Source of the DNA: an uncultured Porphyromonadaceae bacterium
GTDB taxonomy: Bacteria; Bacteroidota; Bacteroidia; Bacteroidales; Muribaculaceae
Reading direction: 5' to 3'
Assembly: GCA_905212215.1 (NCBI GenBank)
Contig: CAJMDR010000067.1
Location: 1-8,495, forward strand
DNA length: 8,495 nucleotides
Positions 1 through 5,567 of the stretch are shown here, in pieces; the stretch's first letter is position 1, and each line of letters starts with the position of its first letter. Both the position numbers and the translations under genes were made by a program. Below the pieces are notes generated by a model. It made no database searches, was not told where the DNA came from, and was given only the letters and a program-made list of their open reading frames with translations.

Positions 1-2
1 CT

Positions 3-74
3 ACCGATGTGGTGCGGGCCATCAATGATGAGCCGGACTATACGAAGACAGGTGACTATTATCAGCATTATTAA
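3..74 (+). pseudogene. 3' end of a truncated BRO-N-like ORF (partial duplicate of the Fic N-terminal domain)
   Basis: The window opens inside a reading frame that gives TDVVRAINDEPDYTKTGDYY, then QHY and a TAA stop at 72-74. The first 60 bases match 1188-1247 in the Fic gene at about 49 positions, and the protein there reads TDVVRAINNEPDYTKAGNYW. The two diverge abruptly after that point. BRO-N domains are normally followed by more sequence, so a stop here suggests a truncated copy that would encode only the first half of the domain. The stop lies 9 bp before the RhuM ATG, so the two could share a transcript. The upstream part is outside the window, so whether it is translated cannot be judged. 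Confidence 0.7.
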
Positions 75-83
75 GAAAGATTT

Positions 84-1088
84 ATGGATAACGGACAGAT
101 AATATTGTTTCAGACGCAGGGTGGCGAGACGAAGATTGAGGTTCGGCTTGCAAATGAATCTGTATGGCTCACTGCTGACCAGATGGCGGAGCTGTTTCAA
201 CGCAACAAGTCGACCATTTCAAGACATATTAAGAATATCTATGAAAGTGCTGAATTAGAGCAAAATCGAACTGTTGCATTTTTTGCAACAGTTCAAAACG
301 AGGGTGATAGAAAGGTTGAGCGCAATATTGCGTACTACAACCTCGATATGATTATCAGCGTGGGGTATCGTGTCAACTCTCATCGTGGCGTGCAGTTCCG
401 GCAATGGGCTACCCGGGTGTTGAAGGAGTACATGATCAAGGGATTCGTTCTTAATGATGATTTACTCAAAAATGCCGGGCAGGGGAATTATTTCGATGAA
501 CTATTAGCTCGCATCCGCGACATCCGCAGTTCTGAGAAGGTGTTCTACCGCAAGGTACTGGAGATTTATGCCCTCAGTATAGACTATGACCCTCGCACAT
601 CCATTACACAACAGTTCTTCAAGACAGTGCAGAATAAGATGCACTTTGCTGCTCACGGTCACACTGCCGCCGAAGTAATTTATGACAGGGCGAATGCCGA
701 AAAAGATTTCATGGGTTTGACAACATGGAGAGGTGCCATGCCTACCAAACATGAGGCTGAGATTGCAAAGAATTATCTTTCGGAGGAAGAGGTCGATATG
801 CTGAACCGCATAGTCAACCTATATCTTGACTTTGCCGAACTTCAGGCCAAGAGCCATGTGCCGATGTATATGAAAGATTGGATCCAGAAACTCGATGATT
901 TCCTGAAGTTGTCGGGTAAGGAATTACTGAACCATGTCGGATGCGTGTCAGCCGAAGTTGCCAAACTGAAAGCCAATGAGGAATACGACAAATTCCGTGA
1001 GCGTACCCAATATCAACTATCTCCGGTCGAAATCCACTTCCTCGAAGCCTTTGAAGCCGAACAAAAGCGACTCTGCTCCAAGAAATAA
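84..1088 (+). CDS. rhuM: RhuM-family protein (HTH-containing virulence/accessory protein)
   Basis: This is a 334-residue protein of the RhuM family, named after a gene of Salmonella pathogenicity island 3. The family is widespread on bacterial islands and its biochemical role is unsettled. Residues 29-52 (WLTADQMAELF...STISRHIKNI) look like a helix-turn-helix, suggesting DNA binding. Residues 84-124 carry the conserved family block (YYNLDMIISVGYRVNS, then RGVQFRQWATRVLKEY). The C-terminal half holds QNKMHFAAHGHTAAEVIYDR at 183-202 and a long helical region. There is no signal peptide or membrane segment, so it should be cytoplasmic. The start ATG has the A-rich AAGAAAGA just upstream, a plausible Bacteroidota ribosome site. 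The Fic gene begins 14 bp after the stop, so the two are probably co-transcribed. RhuM and Fic/Doc domains are known to occur together in annotated proteins, which supports a functional link. The family assignment is firm; a regulatory or antitoxin-like role is inference. Confidence 0.92.
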   Translation: MDNGQIILFQTQGGETKIEVRLANESVWLTADQMAELFQRNKSTISRHIKNIYESAELEQNRTVAFFATVQNEGDRKVERNIAYYNLDMIISVGYRVNSHRGVQFRQWATRVLKEYMIKGFVLNDDLLKNAGQGNYFDELLARIRDIRSSEKVFYRKVLEIYALSIDYDPRTSITQQFFKTVQNKMHFAAHGHTAAEVIYDRANAEKDFMGLTTWRGAMPTKHEAEIAKNYLSEEEVDMLNRIVNLYLDFAELQAKSHVPMYMKDWIQKLDDFLKLSGKELLNHVGCVSAEVAKLKANEEYDKFRERTQYQLSPVEIHFLEAFEAEQKRLCSKK

Positions 1089-1102
1089 ACAGATTGCAGA
1101 CA

Positions 1103-1975
1103 ATGAGTAAGAAATCGATACGGTTTTTCAATGATCGCGAGGTGAGGGCGGTATGGGATGACGAGAACAACTGCTGGTGGTTCTCGGCTACCGATGTGGT
1201 GCGTGCCATCAATAACGAGCCGGATTATACGAAGGCCGGAAATTATTGGCGTTGGCTTAAACGCAAGCTGAAACAGGATGGCGTTCAGTTCGTGAGTGGC
1301 ACTCACAAACTGAAAATTGTCGCTGCGGATGGAAAGCAGTACAACAGCGATGCTCTTTCAGCGGAGGATATTATTCTTCTTGCCAAGCATTATCCAAACA
1401 ACCGGGCGAGCAAGTTTCTTGACTGGTTTACGTATAGCGACAATACTATTGACGGGCAGAGCCGAAAGAAAGCGTATACTCTGTTTGAAAGCGGTTTGTT
1501 GAACTCGCTTGAGCCGGGCAGCATGAAGTGTCTGCAACAGATTCATGCCTATCTCTTTGGCGGACTGTATGACTTTGCCGGACAAATACGGAACAAGAAT
1601 ATCTCGAAAGGTGGATTCACGTTTGCCAACTGTCTACACTTCCCGACCATCATTCCGACGATTGAGCGTATGCCGGAAACCACTCTCGATGAAATCGCAG
1701 ACAAGTACGTTGAGATGAACGTGGTTCATCCATTTATGGAAGGCAATGGACGCAGCACACGCATCTGGCTTGATCTGATGCTCCGTCGCTCGCTGAAACG
1801 CTGTGTGGACTGGAGCCGGATTGACAAGAACGAATATCTGACAGCAATGCGTGAGAGCGTTGTCGATTCCACACATATCAAAGCGCTGCTCAAAGGAGCA
1901 TTGACCGACAAAATCAACGACCGCGAAATGTTCATGAAAGGCATCGACTACTCATATTACTACGAGGAAGAGTAG
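1103..1975 (+). CDS. fic: Class III Fic protein (AMPylase) with N-terminal BRO-N-like domain
   Basis: This 290-residue protein has two parts. Residues about 5-115 resemble the BRO-N/phage antirepressor domain (IRFFNDREVRAVWDDE, WWFSATDVVRAIN, LSAEDIILLAKHYPNNRASKFLDW). Residues about 120-290 are a Fic domain with the catalytic motif HPFMEGNGRSTR at 209-220, His209 being the predicted general base, and a target-dock flap around ISKGGFTFAN at 167-176. The layout closely resembles Neisseria meningitidis NmFic from memory, including LQQIHAYLFGGLYDFAGQIR and a C-terminal SYYYEE at 284-289. That last stretch fits the class III inhibitory motif (S/T)xxxE(G/N), with Glu instead of Gly/Asn at the final position. 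NmFic-type enzymes AMPylate gyrase and topoisomerase IV and are controlled by oligomerisation and autoAMPylation; the same activity here is inference. The ATG at 1103 is preferred, although an in-frame TTG lies at 1094. It follows RhuM by 14 bp. Confidence 0.93.
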   Translation: MSKKSIRFFNDREVRAVWDDENNCWWFSATDVVRAINNEPDYTKAGNYWRWLKRKLKQDGVQFVSGTHKLKIVAADGKQYNSDALSAEDIILLAKHYPNNRASKFLDWFTYSDNTIDGQSRKKAYTLFESGLLNSLEPGSMKCLQQIHAYLFGGLYDFAGQIRNKNISKGGFTFANCLHFPTIIPTIERMPETTLDEIADKYVEMNVVHPFMEGNGRSTRIWLDLMLRRSLKRCVDWSRIDKNEYLTAMRESVVDSTHIKALLKGALTDKINDREMFMKGIDYSYYYEEE

Positions 1976-2036
1976 GCTTACTCTCTAATACTGTCTATGC
2001 GTATCGGCGGCCAAAAGTTACGCGGAATATTTGAAT

Positions 2037-2058
2037 TTTGCCTGTAATTTGCCTGTAA
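2037..2058. repeat. 11-bp tandem direct repeat, two copies
   Basis: TTTGCCTGTAA occurs at 2037-2047 and again at 2048-2058, directly head to tail. It lies between the end of the Fic gene and the tRNA-Leu terminator. Short direct repeats beside a tRNA 3' end can be recombinase arm or core sites, but no integrase is visible in the window, so the role is unknown. The shorter core CCTGTAA recurs at 2309-2315 and within the hairpin at 4219-4245. Confidence 0.55.
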
Positions 2059-2112
2059 AAAATAAAAGAAGCGACTTAACTCGATGATTTACACTTTGTT
2101 AAGTCGCTTTTA
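2059..2112 (-). terminator. Rho-independent terminator of tRNA-Leu
   Basis: The arms AAGCGACTTAAC (2069-2080) and GTTAAGTCGCTT (2099-2110) are perfect 12-bp complements with an 18-nt loop. Read on the minus strand, the hairpin starts 3 nt after the mature tRNA end and is followed by a T-rich run (TTCTTTTATTTTTT). This is the expected arrangement for termination of the tRNA transcript. It may also stop leftover plus-strand transcription from Fic, though the plus side lacks a long T tract. Confidence 0.85.
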
Positions 2113-2115
2113 CGG

Positions 2116-2196
2116 TGCCCAGAACAGGACTCGAACCTGCACGGCTCTCACCACTCGCACCTGAAACGAGCGCGTCTACCATTCCGCCACCTGGGC
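2116..2196 (-). tRNA. tRNA-Leu (anticodon CAG)
   Basis: On the minus strand the sequence folds as a class II tRNA. The acceptor GCCCAGG pairs with TCTGGGC (one G-T pair), and the discriminator is A. The D-loop region is GGCGGAATGGTAGACGC. The anticodon stem CTCGT/GCGAG encloses the loop TTCAGGT, giving anticodon CAG. A short variable arm (GGT-GAGA-GCC) follows, then the T arm GCAGG-TTCGAGT-CCTGT. The long variable arm and the discriminator A fit leucine. The 3' CCA is not fully encoded: the bases after the discriminator read CCG, so CCA would be added enzymatically. The mature length is 81 nt. A promoter and a terminator flank it as a single-gene unit. Island cargo (RhuM, Fic) lies on its 3' side, the usual side for tRNA-targeting integrases. 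Confidence 0.95.
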
Positions 2197-2228
2197 ATAG
2201 GTGCTACTTGCTTTCTCGCTTTTGCGGT

Positions 2229-2261
2229 GCAAAGTTAGGACTTTCTTGCGACTTGTGCAAG
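2229..2261 (-). promoter_or_regulatory. Sigma-ABfr type promoter of tRNA-Leu
   Basis: On the minus strand the -7 element TAACTTTGC (2229-2237) is a perfect match to the Bacteroides consensus TAnnTTTG. It lies 20 bp downstream of CTTG (2258-2261), which approximates the -33 element TTTG. The -7 element is 32 bp upstream of the mature tRNA 5' end, a normal leader length. The pattern is also an organism-level marker for Bacteroidota. Confidence 0.8.
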
Positions 2262-2320
2262 GGGTTAGTGAGAATGGTACATATTTTTTAGAGTATTTAA
2301 CATTCAAACCTGTAAGAGAG

Positions 2321-2342
2321 GTAACTACTCAGGTCTGCAAAT
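2321..2342. repeat. IS66 terminal inverted repeat (transposase 3' side)
   Basis: Begins GTAACTACTCAGG and is the exact reverse complement of 4141-4162 over 22 bases. It marks the outer end of the element downstream of the transposase stop. Confidence 0.92.
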
Positions 2343-2401
2343 AGTGTCACGATTCGCCGGGGTCCGACTGACCTCGGTGCATACAGTAGTATGACCCATG
2401 A

Positions 2402-3832
2402 TTATTTACGAGTCAGTTCGGCCAAAGCCGCAAATGGATCTCGATTGTTCTTTCTTGCGGTTTGCATTATTGAGTGCAGGGCGGTATATGACTCTGCGCC
2501 GTCATCGTTCTTGAACTGACCGCTGACTTTCATTTTTGTCTTGACAGGGCGCACCGAGCGTTCCGACGCGTTATTATCAGCTGGCACGGCGGGATGTGTC
2601 AGGAACGTCAGCAGATATTCTTTTTTGGGCTGGAGGTTCAGGATGAAGTCCTTGATTGTTTTCTGCTGAGCCTCGTCTTCAACCAGCGGGATGTGATCCA
2701 TCAGCTCATCGAGCTCGCCTCGTATCCGCTCGACTTCGTTGTCCGGGGTCATGCCTTGCGGGGAAATATGCTTCAGATGGATTGCCTCACGCAGAAGCGC
2801 CATCATTTTTGTCGGCCATTCGCTGTCAGGGACTGCCTGGCTCAGGTAAATGAGATTTCTCAACAGATGCGCAAGACATACCTGATGGTCCTTTATTTCC
2901 ATTTTGAAATAAGAGGCATGTCGGTCTGTCACCAGTACGCTTTGGGGAAGCCCGTCGGGAAAATGCCTGTCTATGACTGCTTTTCCACGGCCTTTGTCTA
3001 CAGTCATGTATGTCAGCGCGTCAGTCTGGAATGTCCATACCCAGTGTTGCTGTCCGTTAATCCTCACTCCGGTCTCATCCGCACCGACAACCTGCGCCTG
3101 ACCTATTCCTTCGCGGATTGCATCCATCTCTTTAGCCGCTTTTTTGCGCATGCGCTGGAGTATGTTGGAGACAGTGCCCTGACTCATCTGAAGGCCGAAG
3201 ACGTTGTTGAGGATATCTACCATGCGTTTGAACGGGATTGACTGTAGGGTGCTCATATAACCGACCAGGGCATGGACATTGGCTCCATATGATACCGGCG
3301 CAGTAGCTTCCTGTGGAAACTCTCCCTTACAGTGGCATCCGCATTGGCAGGTTCCCTCCATCCGGAGATATTCCGTCACGATGGGGGCTATAGGCAGCGG
3401 CAAGTCCCAGATCTGTCTGCGCTCCGCTATGTGCATCCCGGCTGAATCAAGACTGCGACCACATTCGGGACATATTCCGGGCAGACACTCTATAGTCTTG
3501 TTGGGCATGGAGGTCTGTTCCTTTGTGTGACCCTTATGACCAGGCTGTCCTCCATTGGGGCGGTTACTCTTTGGGCGCAGCGATTGTGTGCGTTTAAAGC
3601 CAATAGGATCTTTTGACGGGGGTAGGCTACTGTTCTCGCTCGTCACCTGCGGTTTTGACACAACTTTTGATTCAGTATCCTTGCCCTGCAGCCCATCAAG
3701 CCGTGACTGCAGTTTGCGCAGCTCGATTGTCTTGCGGAAAACCTCGTCCTTTAGACTGTCTATAAGACGTTGCTTCTCCTCACTGATGCGGACGAGTTCC
3801 TGATGTTTTTTCAATCTGAGCCACGGCGTCAC
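2402..3832 (-). CDS. tnpC: IS66-family DDE transposase (TnpC-like)
   Basis: This 476-residue reading frame encodes the IS66 transposase, which cuts and joins the ends of its own element. It starts with a coiled-coil stretch (about 5-50), then a linker with the typical IS66 block SSLPPSKDP (69-76) and NGGQPGHKGH (93-102). A cysteine-rich zinc-binding region follows, with C116, C121, C124, C162, C164, C166 and C168. The DDE residues fit D252 (VVGADETG), D303 (VTDRHASY) and E424 (DNNASERSVRPVK). The listed start is a GTG and there is no clear ribosome site in front of it. The coiled coil appears to continue upstream in the overlapping ORF ending at 3780, one frame away, meeting at an A6 run (3806-3811). 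A joined product would be about 521 residues, near the usual IS66 TnpC length. The catalytic part is intact, so the copy may still be active if the frame issue is solved by frameshifting or internal initiation. Confidence 0.93.
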   Translation of the reverse strand: MTPWLRLKKHQELVRISEEKQRLIDSLKDEVFRKTIELRKLQSRLDGLQGKDTESKVVSKPQVTSENSSLPPSKDPIGFKRTQSLRPKSNRPNGGQPGHKGHTKEQTSMPNKTIECLPGICPECGRSLDSAGMHIAERRQIWDLPLPIAPIVTEYLRMEGTCQCGCHCKGEFPQEATAPVSYGANVHALVGYMSTLQSIPFKRMVDILNNVFGLQMSQGTVSNILQRMRKKAAKEMDAIREGIGQAQVVGADETGVRINGQQHWVWTFQTDALTYMTVDKGRGKAVIDRHFPDGLPQSVLVTDRHASYFKMEIKDHQVCLAHLLRNLIYLSQAVPDSEWPTKMMALLREAIHLKHISPQGMTPDNEVERIRGELDELMDHIPLVEDEAQQKTIKDFILNLQPKKEYLLTFLTHPAVPADNNASERSVRPVKTKMKVSGQFKNDDGAESYTALHSIMQTARKNNRDPFAALAELTRK

Positions 3833-3971
3833 GCCTGAGCATTTCGATGGTCGGACGCAGCAGTGAGGCTATATATTCGGCATCAATACCGAGTGCTTCG
3901 AGCCTTTCCGAATGTTTGGCGACAATCATCCGCGAGAGCATTATGTCGAGATCTTTCACGCTTGTAATCAT
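3780..3971 (-). CDS. Short ORF at the 5' end of IS66: probable N-terminal part of the transposase in another frame
   Basis: The frame from ATG 3971 gives 63 residues ending in RPTIEMLRRDAVAQIEKTSG and a short tail. It overlaps the transposase frame by 53 bp. The stretch MLRRDAVAQIEK resembles the N-terminal helix of Bacteroidota IS66 transposases. Moving one base forward at the A6 run gives AQIEKHQELVRISEEKQR, a smooth coiled coil, so I read this as the true N-terminus of the transposase and not as a separate accessory protein. Either the copy has gained one A, or a +1 ribosomal slip joins the frames. ATG 3971 sits only 3 bp beyond the -7 element, so the real start may be ATG 3941 (MLSRMIVAKH), which has GAAAGA about 13 nt upstream. 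It is too short and too different to call TnpB. Confidence 0.6.
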   Translation of the reverse strand: MITSVKDLDIMLSRMIVAKHSERLEALGIDAEYIASLLRPTIEMLRRDAVAQIEKTSGTRPHQ

Positions 3972-3974
3972 ATA

Positions 3975-4006
3975 CAAAGATAAGAATAAATCTCGAATCC
4001 GACAAA
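3975..4006 (-). promoter_or_regulatory. Sigma-ABfr promoter of the IS66 transposase
   Basis: On the minus strand TTTG (4003-4006) is followed after exactly 20 bp by TATCTTTG (3975-3982), a perfect match to the Bacteroides -33/-7 consensus. It lies just inside the right end of the element and points into the transposase. Transcription should begin about 4-7 nt past 3975, essentially on ATG 3971, leaving no leader. Confidence 0.85.
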
Positions 4007-4140
4007 TATTTTGCTAATTATTTTATTGCGTGTCAGTAAATTAAATCATATTTTTAAAAAATGCAGTCTTGGACTAAAAGAATCTGCGGGATGCTGACGA
4101 AATACATCAATGCACGTAATCCATGAATCGGACATTGCTC

Positions 4141-4162
4141 ATTTGCAGACCTGAGTAGTTAC
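4141..4162. repeat. IS66 terminal inverted repeat (transposase 5' side)
   Basis: Ends ...CTGAGTAGTTAC and is the exact reverse complement of 2321-2342. It marks the outer end of the element upstream of the transposase promoter. Confidence 0.92.
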
Positions 4163-4218
4163 ACCTGCAAAGGAGAGTTTAGTTAAGAATTGTTAAGTCG
4201 CAGAGAGTTTCAGTATAT

Positions 4219-4254
4219 GCCTGTAACTTTTCATTCGTTACAGGCGTTTTATTT
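4219..4254 (+). terminator. Hairpin with T-rich tail, probable plus-strand terminator
   Basis: GCCTGTAAC (4219-4227) pairs perfectly with GTTACAGGC (4237-4245) around a 9-nt loop, followed by GTTTTATTTT. The orientation fits the plus strand, but no plus-strand gene is visible upstream between the IS66 end and the hairpin. It may have served a transcript that existed before IS66 inserted. Confidence 0.65.
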
Positions 4255-4308
4255 TCAAATGATAATCCGGTTGGATAGTTTTAGATTTTGTTTAGATGAT
4301 GAATAAAG

Positions 4309-4342
4309 CGATGTTTCAGACTTTCTGAAACATCGTTTTTTT
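4309..4342 (+). terminator. Strong rho-independent terminator
   Basis: CGATGTTTCAGA (4309-4320) pairs perfectly with TCTGAAACATCG (4324-4335) around a 3-nt CTT loop, followed directly by seven T (4336-4342). This is a textbook plus-strand terminator. On the minus strand the tail is only CTTTATTC, so it could act weakly for the antiporter transcript coming from the right. Confidence 0.8.
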
Positions 4343-4367
4343 ACACCGGAAGATTAAGAGGTTGTAT

Positions 4368-4396
4368 AAGTTTCGCAAGTTGAACTTGCGAAACTT
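4368..4396. repeat. Near-perfect palindrome downstream of the antiporter gene
   Basis: AAGTTTCGCAAG (4368-4379) and CTTGCGAAACTT (4385-4396) are perfect 12-bp complements around TTGAA; allowing a single-base centre, the arms extend to 14 bp. It lies 18 bp past the antiporter stop. Neither side has a T tract, so intrinsic termination is doubtful. It may protect the 3' end of the mRNA or be a palindromic binding site. Confidence 0.65.
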
Positions 4397-4414
4397 AAAT
4401 TAGTGATTTATGGA

Positions 4415-5424
4415 TTAATGGTGAATGACGTCAAGAATAAGCTTCGTGGCATAGACGGCATAGAGGGCAATCAGTATCATGCCTTTTTTGCGGCTGATTA
4501 CTTTGGGACCAATGATGGCACCGAACACCCATACTGCTATTGCTCCCGCCACAAGGGCTGAGAAATCACAGATGGATATTGTGCCGGCATTGAGCGGCCT
4601 TACTACGGCACAGAAGCCGATGATGAAGAATATGTTCAGCACACATGCGCCTACCACATTGCCTACGGCGAGTCCCGGCTGTCGCTTTACGGCGGCCATC
4701 ACCGAGGTCACGAGGTCAGGCAGCGACCCTCCGAAGCCTACTATGTAAGGCCTATAAGGCCTTCGGAAAGGCCTGCGCGACGGGCTATGCCAGATGCTCC
4801 GTCTACGAGCCAGTCGCCGCCGAAGAATAGTGCTGCCAGGCTAGCCACTACGCTGACGGCGGCAATGACGAGCTGACGGTTGCTTACCGGAGTATCAGCT
4901 TTCTTGACAGCCTGTTGTGTATTACCTTCCGTCTTGACGGTTGGTGCAGGGTTCTGACGGCTCATGTCGAAAGTATAGGCCATGAAGATTATGAAGAAAA
5001 GGAGAAACATGAGTCCGTCGGTACGGTCTATTATGTCGAAAGCTTTGCCGTCGAAGAACTTGTCATCTCCGCAAAAGAAGAGAGCAAGCGATGCGAGGAC
5101 GAGCATGGGAAGCCCTTTCCATTGCATACCTGCGGATATTGGAACGGGCCTTATGACGGCCACCATGCCTATTACTAACAGTATGTCGAAAATATTAGCA
5201 CCCACAACATCGCCCAATGCCAGTTGCGTATGGTTCTGGATTGTCGACATCAGACATACTACAAGGTCAGGGGCTGAGGAGCCGAAAGCCACTACTGTAA
5301 GGCCTATCACGAGACCCGATACGTGCATTTTCCGGGCAACGACGGTGGCTCCGTCGGTAAGGTAATTACCTCCCGCTACTATAAGGGCAAGACCCAGGAG
5401 GAAGAATAATATATCGTGGAGCAT
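4415..5424 (-). pseudogene. Na+/Ca2+ exchanger-family antiporter, frameshifted
   Basis: The gene encodes a CaCA-superfamily antiporter of the YrbG/CaxA type, which exchanges Ca2+ or another cation for Na+ or H+ across the inner membrane. The likely start is ATG 5424 (MLHDILFFLLGLALIVAGGN), and restoring one base gives about 336 residues, a normal length. Two alpha repeats are clear: GLTVVAFGSSAPDLVV...GDVVGANIFD (41-80) and GFGGSLPDLVT...GNVVGACVLN (230-264). A charged loop lies between them (153-182). After ...SEGLIGLT the frame hits TAG at 4741-4743. The first repeat reads CTT ACA GTA GTG GCT at the matching point and the second reads CTTACA-TAGTAGGC, so exactly one base is missing near 4744. 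Translation splits into 273 (or 227 from ATG 5424) and 98 residues. Both predicted acidic ion-binding residues are Asp instead of the usual Glu. The thioredoxin-like gene lies 160 bp upstream in the same direction. A sequencing error remains possible. Confidence 0.88.
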
Positions 5425-5543
5425 ATTCGTGTATATTTCTAAACAACCTCCAGAATACAACATGCGCATCGTAACCGGAGTTCGGTGAAAGAACGTGGCC
5501 TGGAGTCTGTGACTGACTTCGAGACCTTCTTGCTGTGCCTCAG

Positions 5544-5562
5544 ATGTGCCTTTATGGCACAT
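5544..5562. repeat. Small hairpin between the thioredoxin-like and antiporter genes
   Basis: ATGTGCC (5544-5550) pairs with GGCACAT (5556-5562) around TTTAT. There is no T tract on the minus strand after it, so it is not an obvious terminator. It may influence the 160-nt leader of the antiporter. Confidence 0.4.
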
Positions 5563-5567
5563 TCACT

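Larger units (their letters stand above)
2321..4162 (-). mobile_element. Complete IS66-family insertion sequence, 1842 bp
   Basis: The element is bounded by perfect 22-bp inverted repeats at 2321-2342 (GTAACTACTC...GCAAAT) and 4141-4162. Pairing resumes just inside with one gap (TGTCACGATTC against TGTCCGATTC). The GTAA terminus is typical of IS66. Inside are a DDE transposase and a short upstream ORF, both on the minus strand, plus a transposase promoter. No tnpA or full tnpB accessory gene is present, as in the simpler IS66 subgroup that carries only the transposase. IS66 usually makes an 8-bp target duplication, but the abutting octamers here differ (TAAGAGAG on the left, ACCTGCAA on the right). 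It sits about 60 bp beyond the tRNA-Leu promoter. Confidence 0.93.

Noticed and set aside
504..1306. Several minus-strand frames antisense to RhuM and Fic
   Set aside because: The plus-strand proteins have clear family motifs throughout, and the antisense frames have none.
2594..3241. 215-residue open frame on the plus strand
   Set aside because: It lies antisense to the well-supported IS66 transposase and its translation shows no family motif; it is a shadow of the real gene.
3803..3815. A AAA AAC-like run as a -1 programmed slippery site in IS66
   Set aside because: The needed shift between the two frames is +1 and the run is not phased as X XXY YYZ in the upstream frame, so a -1 site does not fit.
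4259..4306. 15-codon ORF (MIIRLDSFRFCLDDE) between the two plus-strand terminators, suggestive of an attenuator leader peptide
   Set aside because: There is no ribosome site, no run of a single regulatory amino acid and no downstream plus-strand gene to control.
5425..5562. 46-residue N-terminal extension of the antiporter (frame open from 5562)
   Set aside because: The extension is polar, contains a hairpin and part of the duplicated region, and lacks homology to exchangers; ATG 5424 begins the first membrane helix as in the family.
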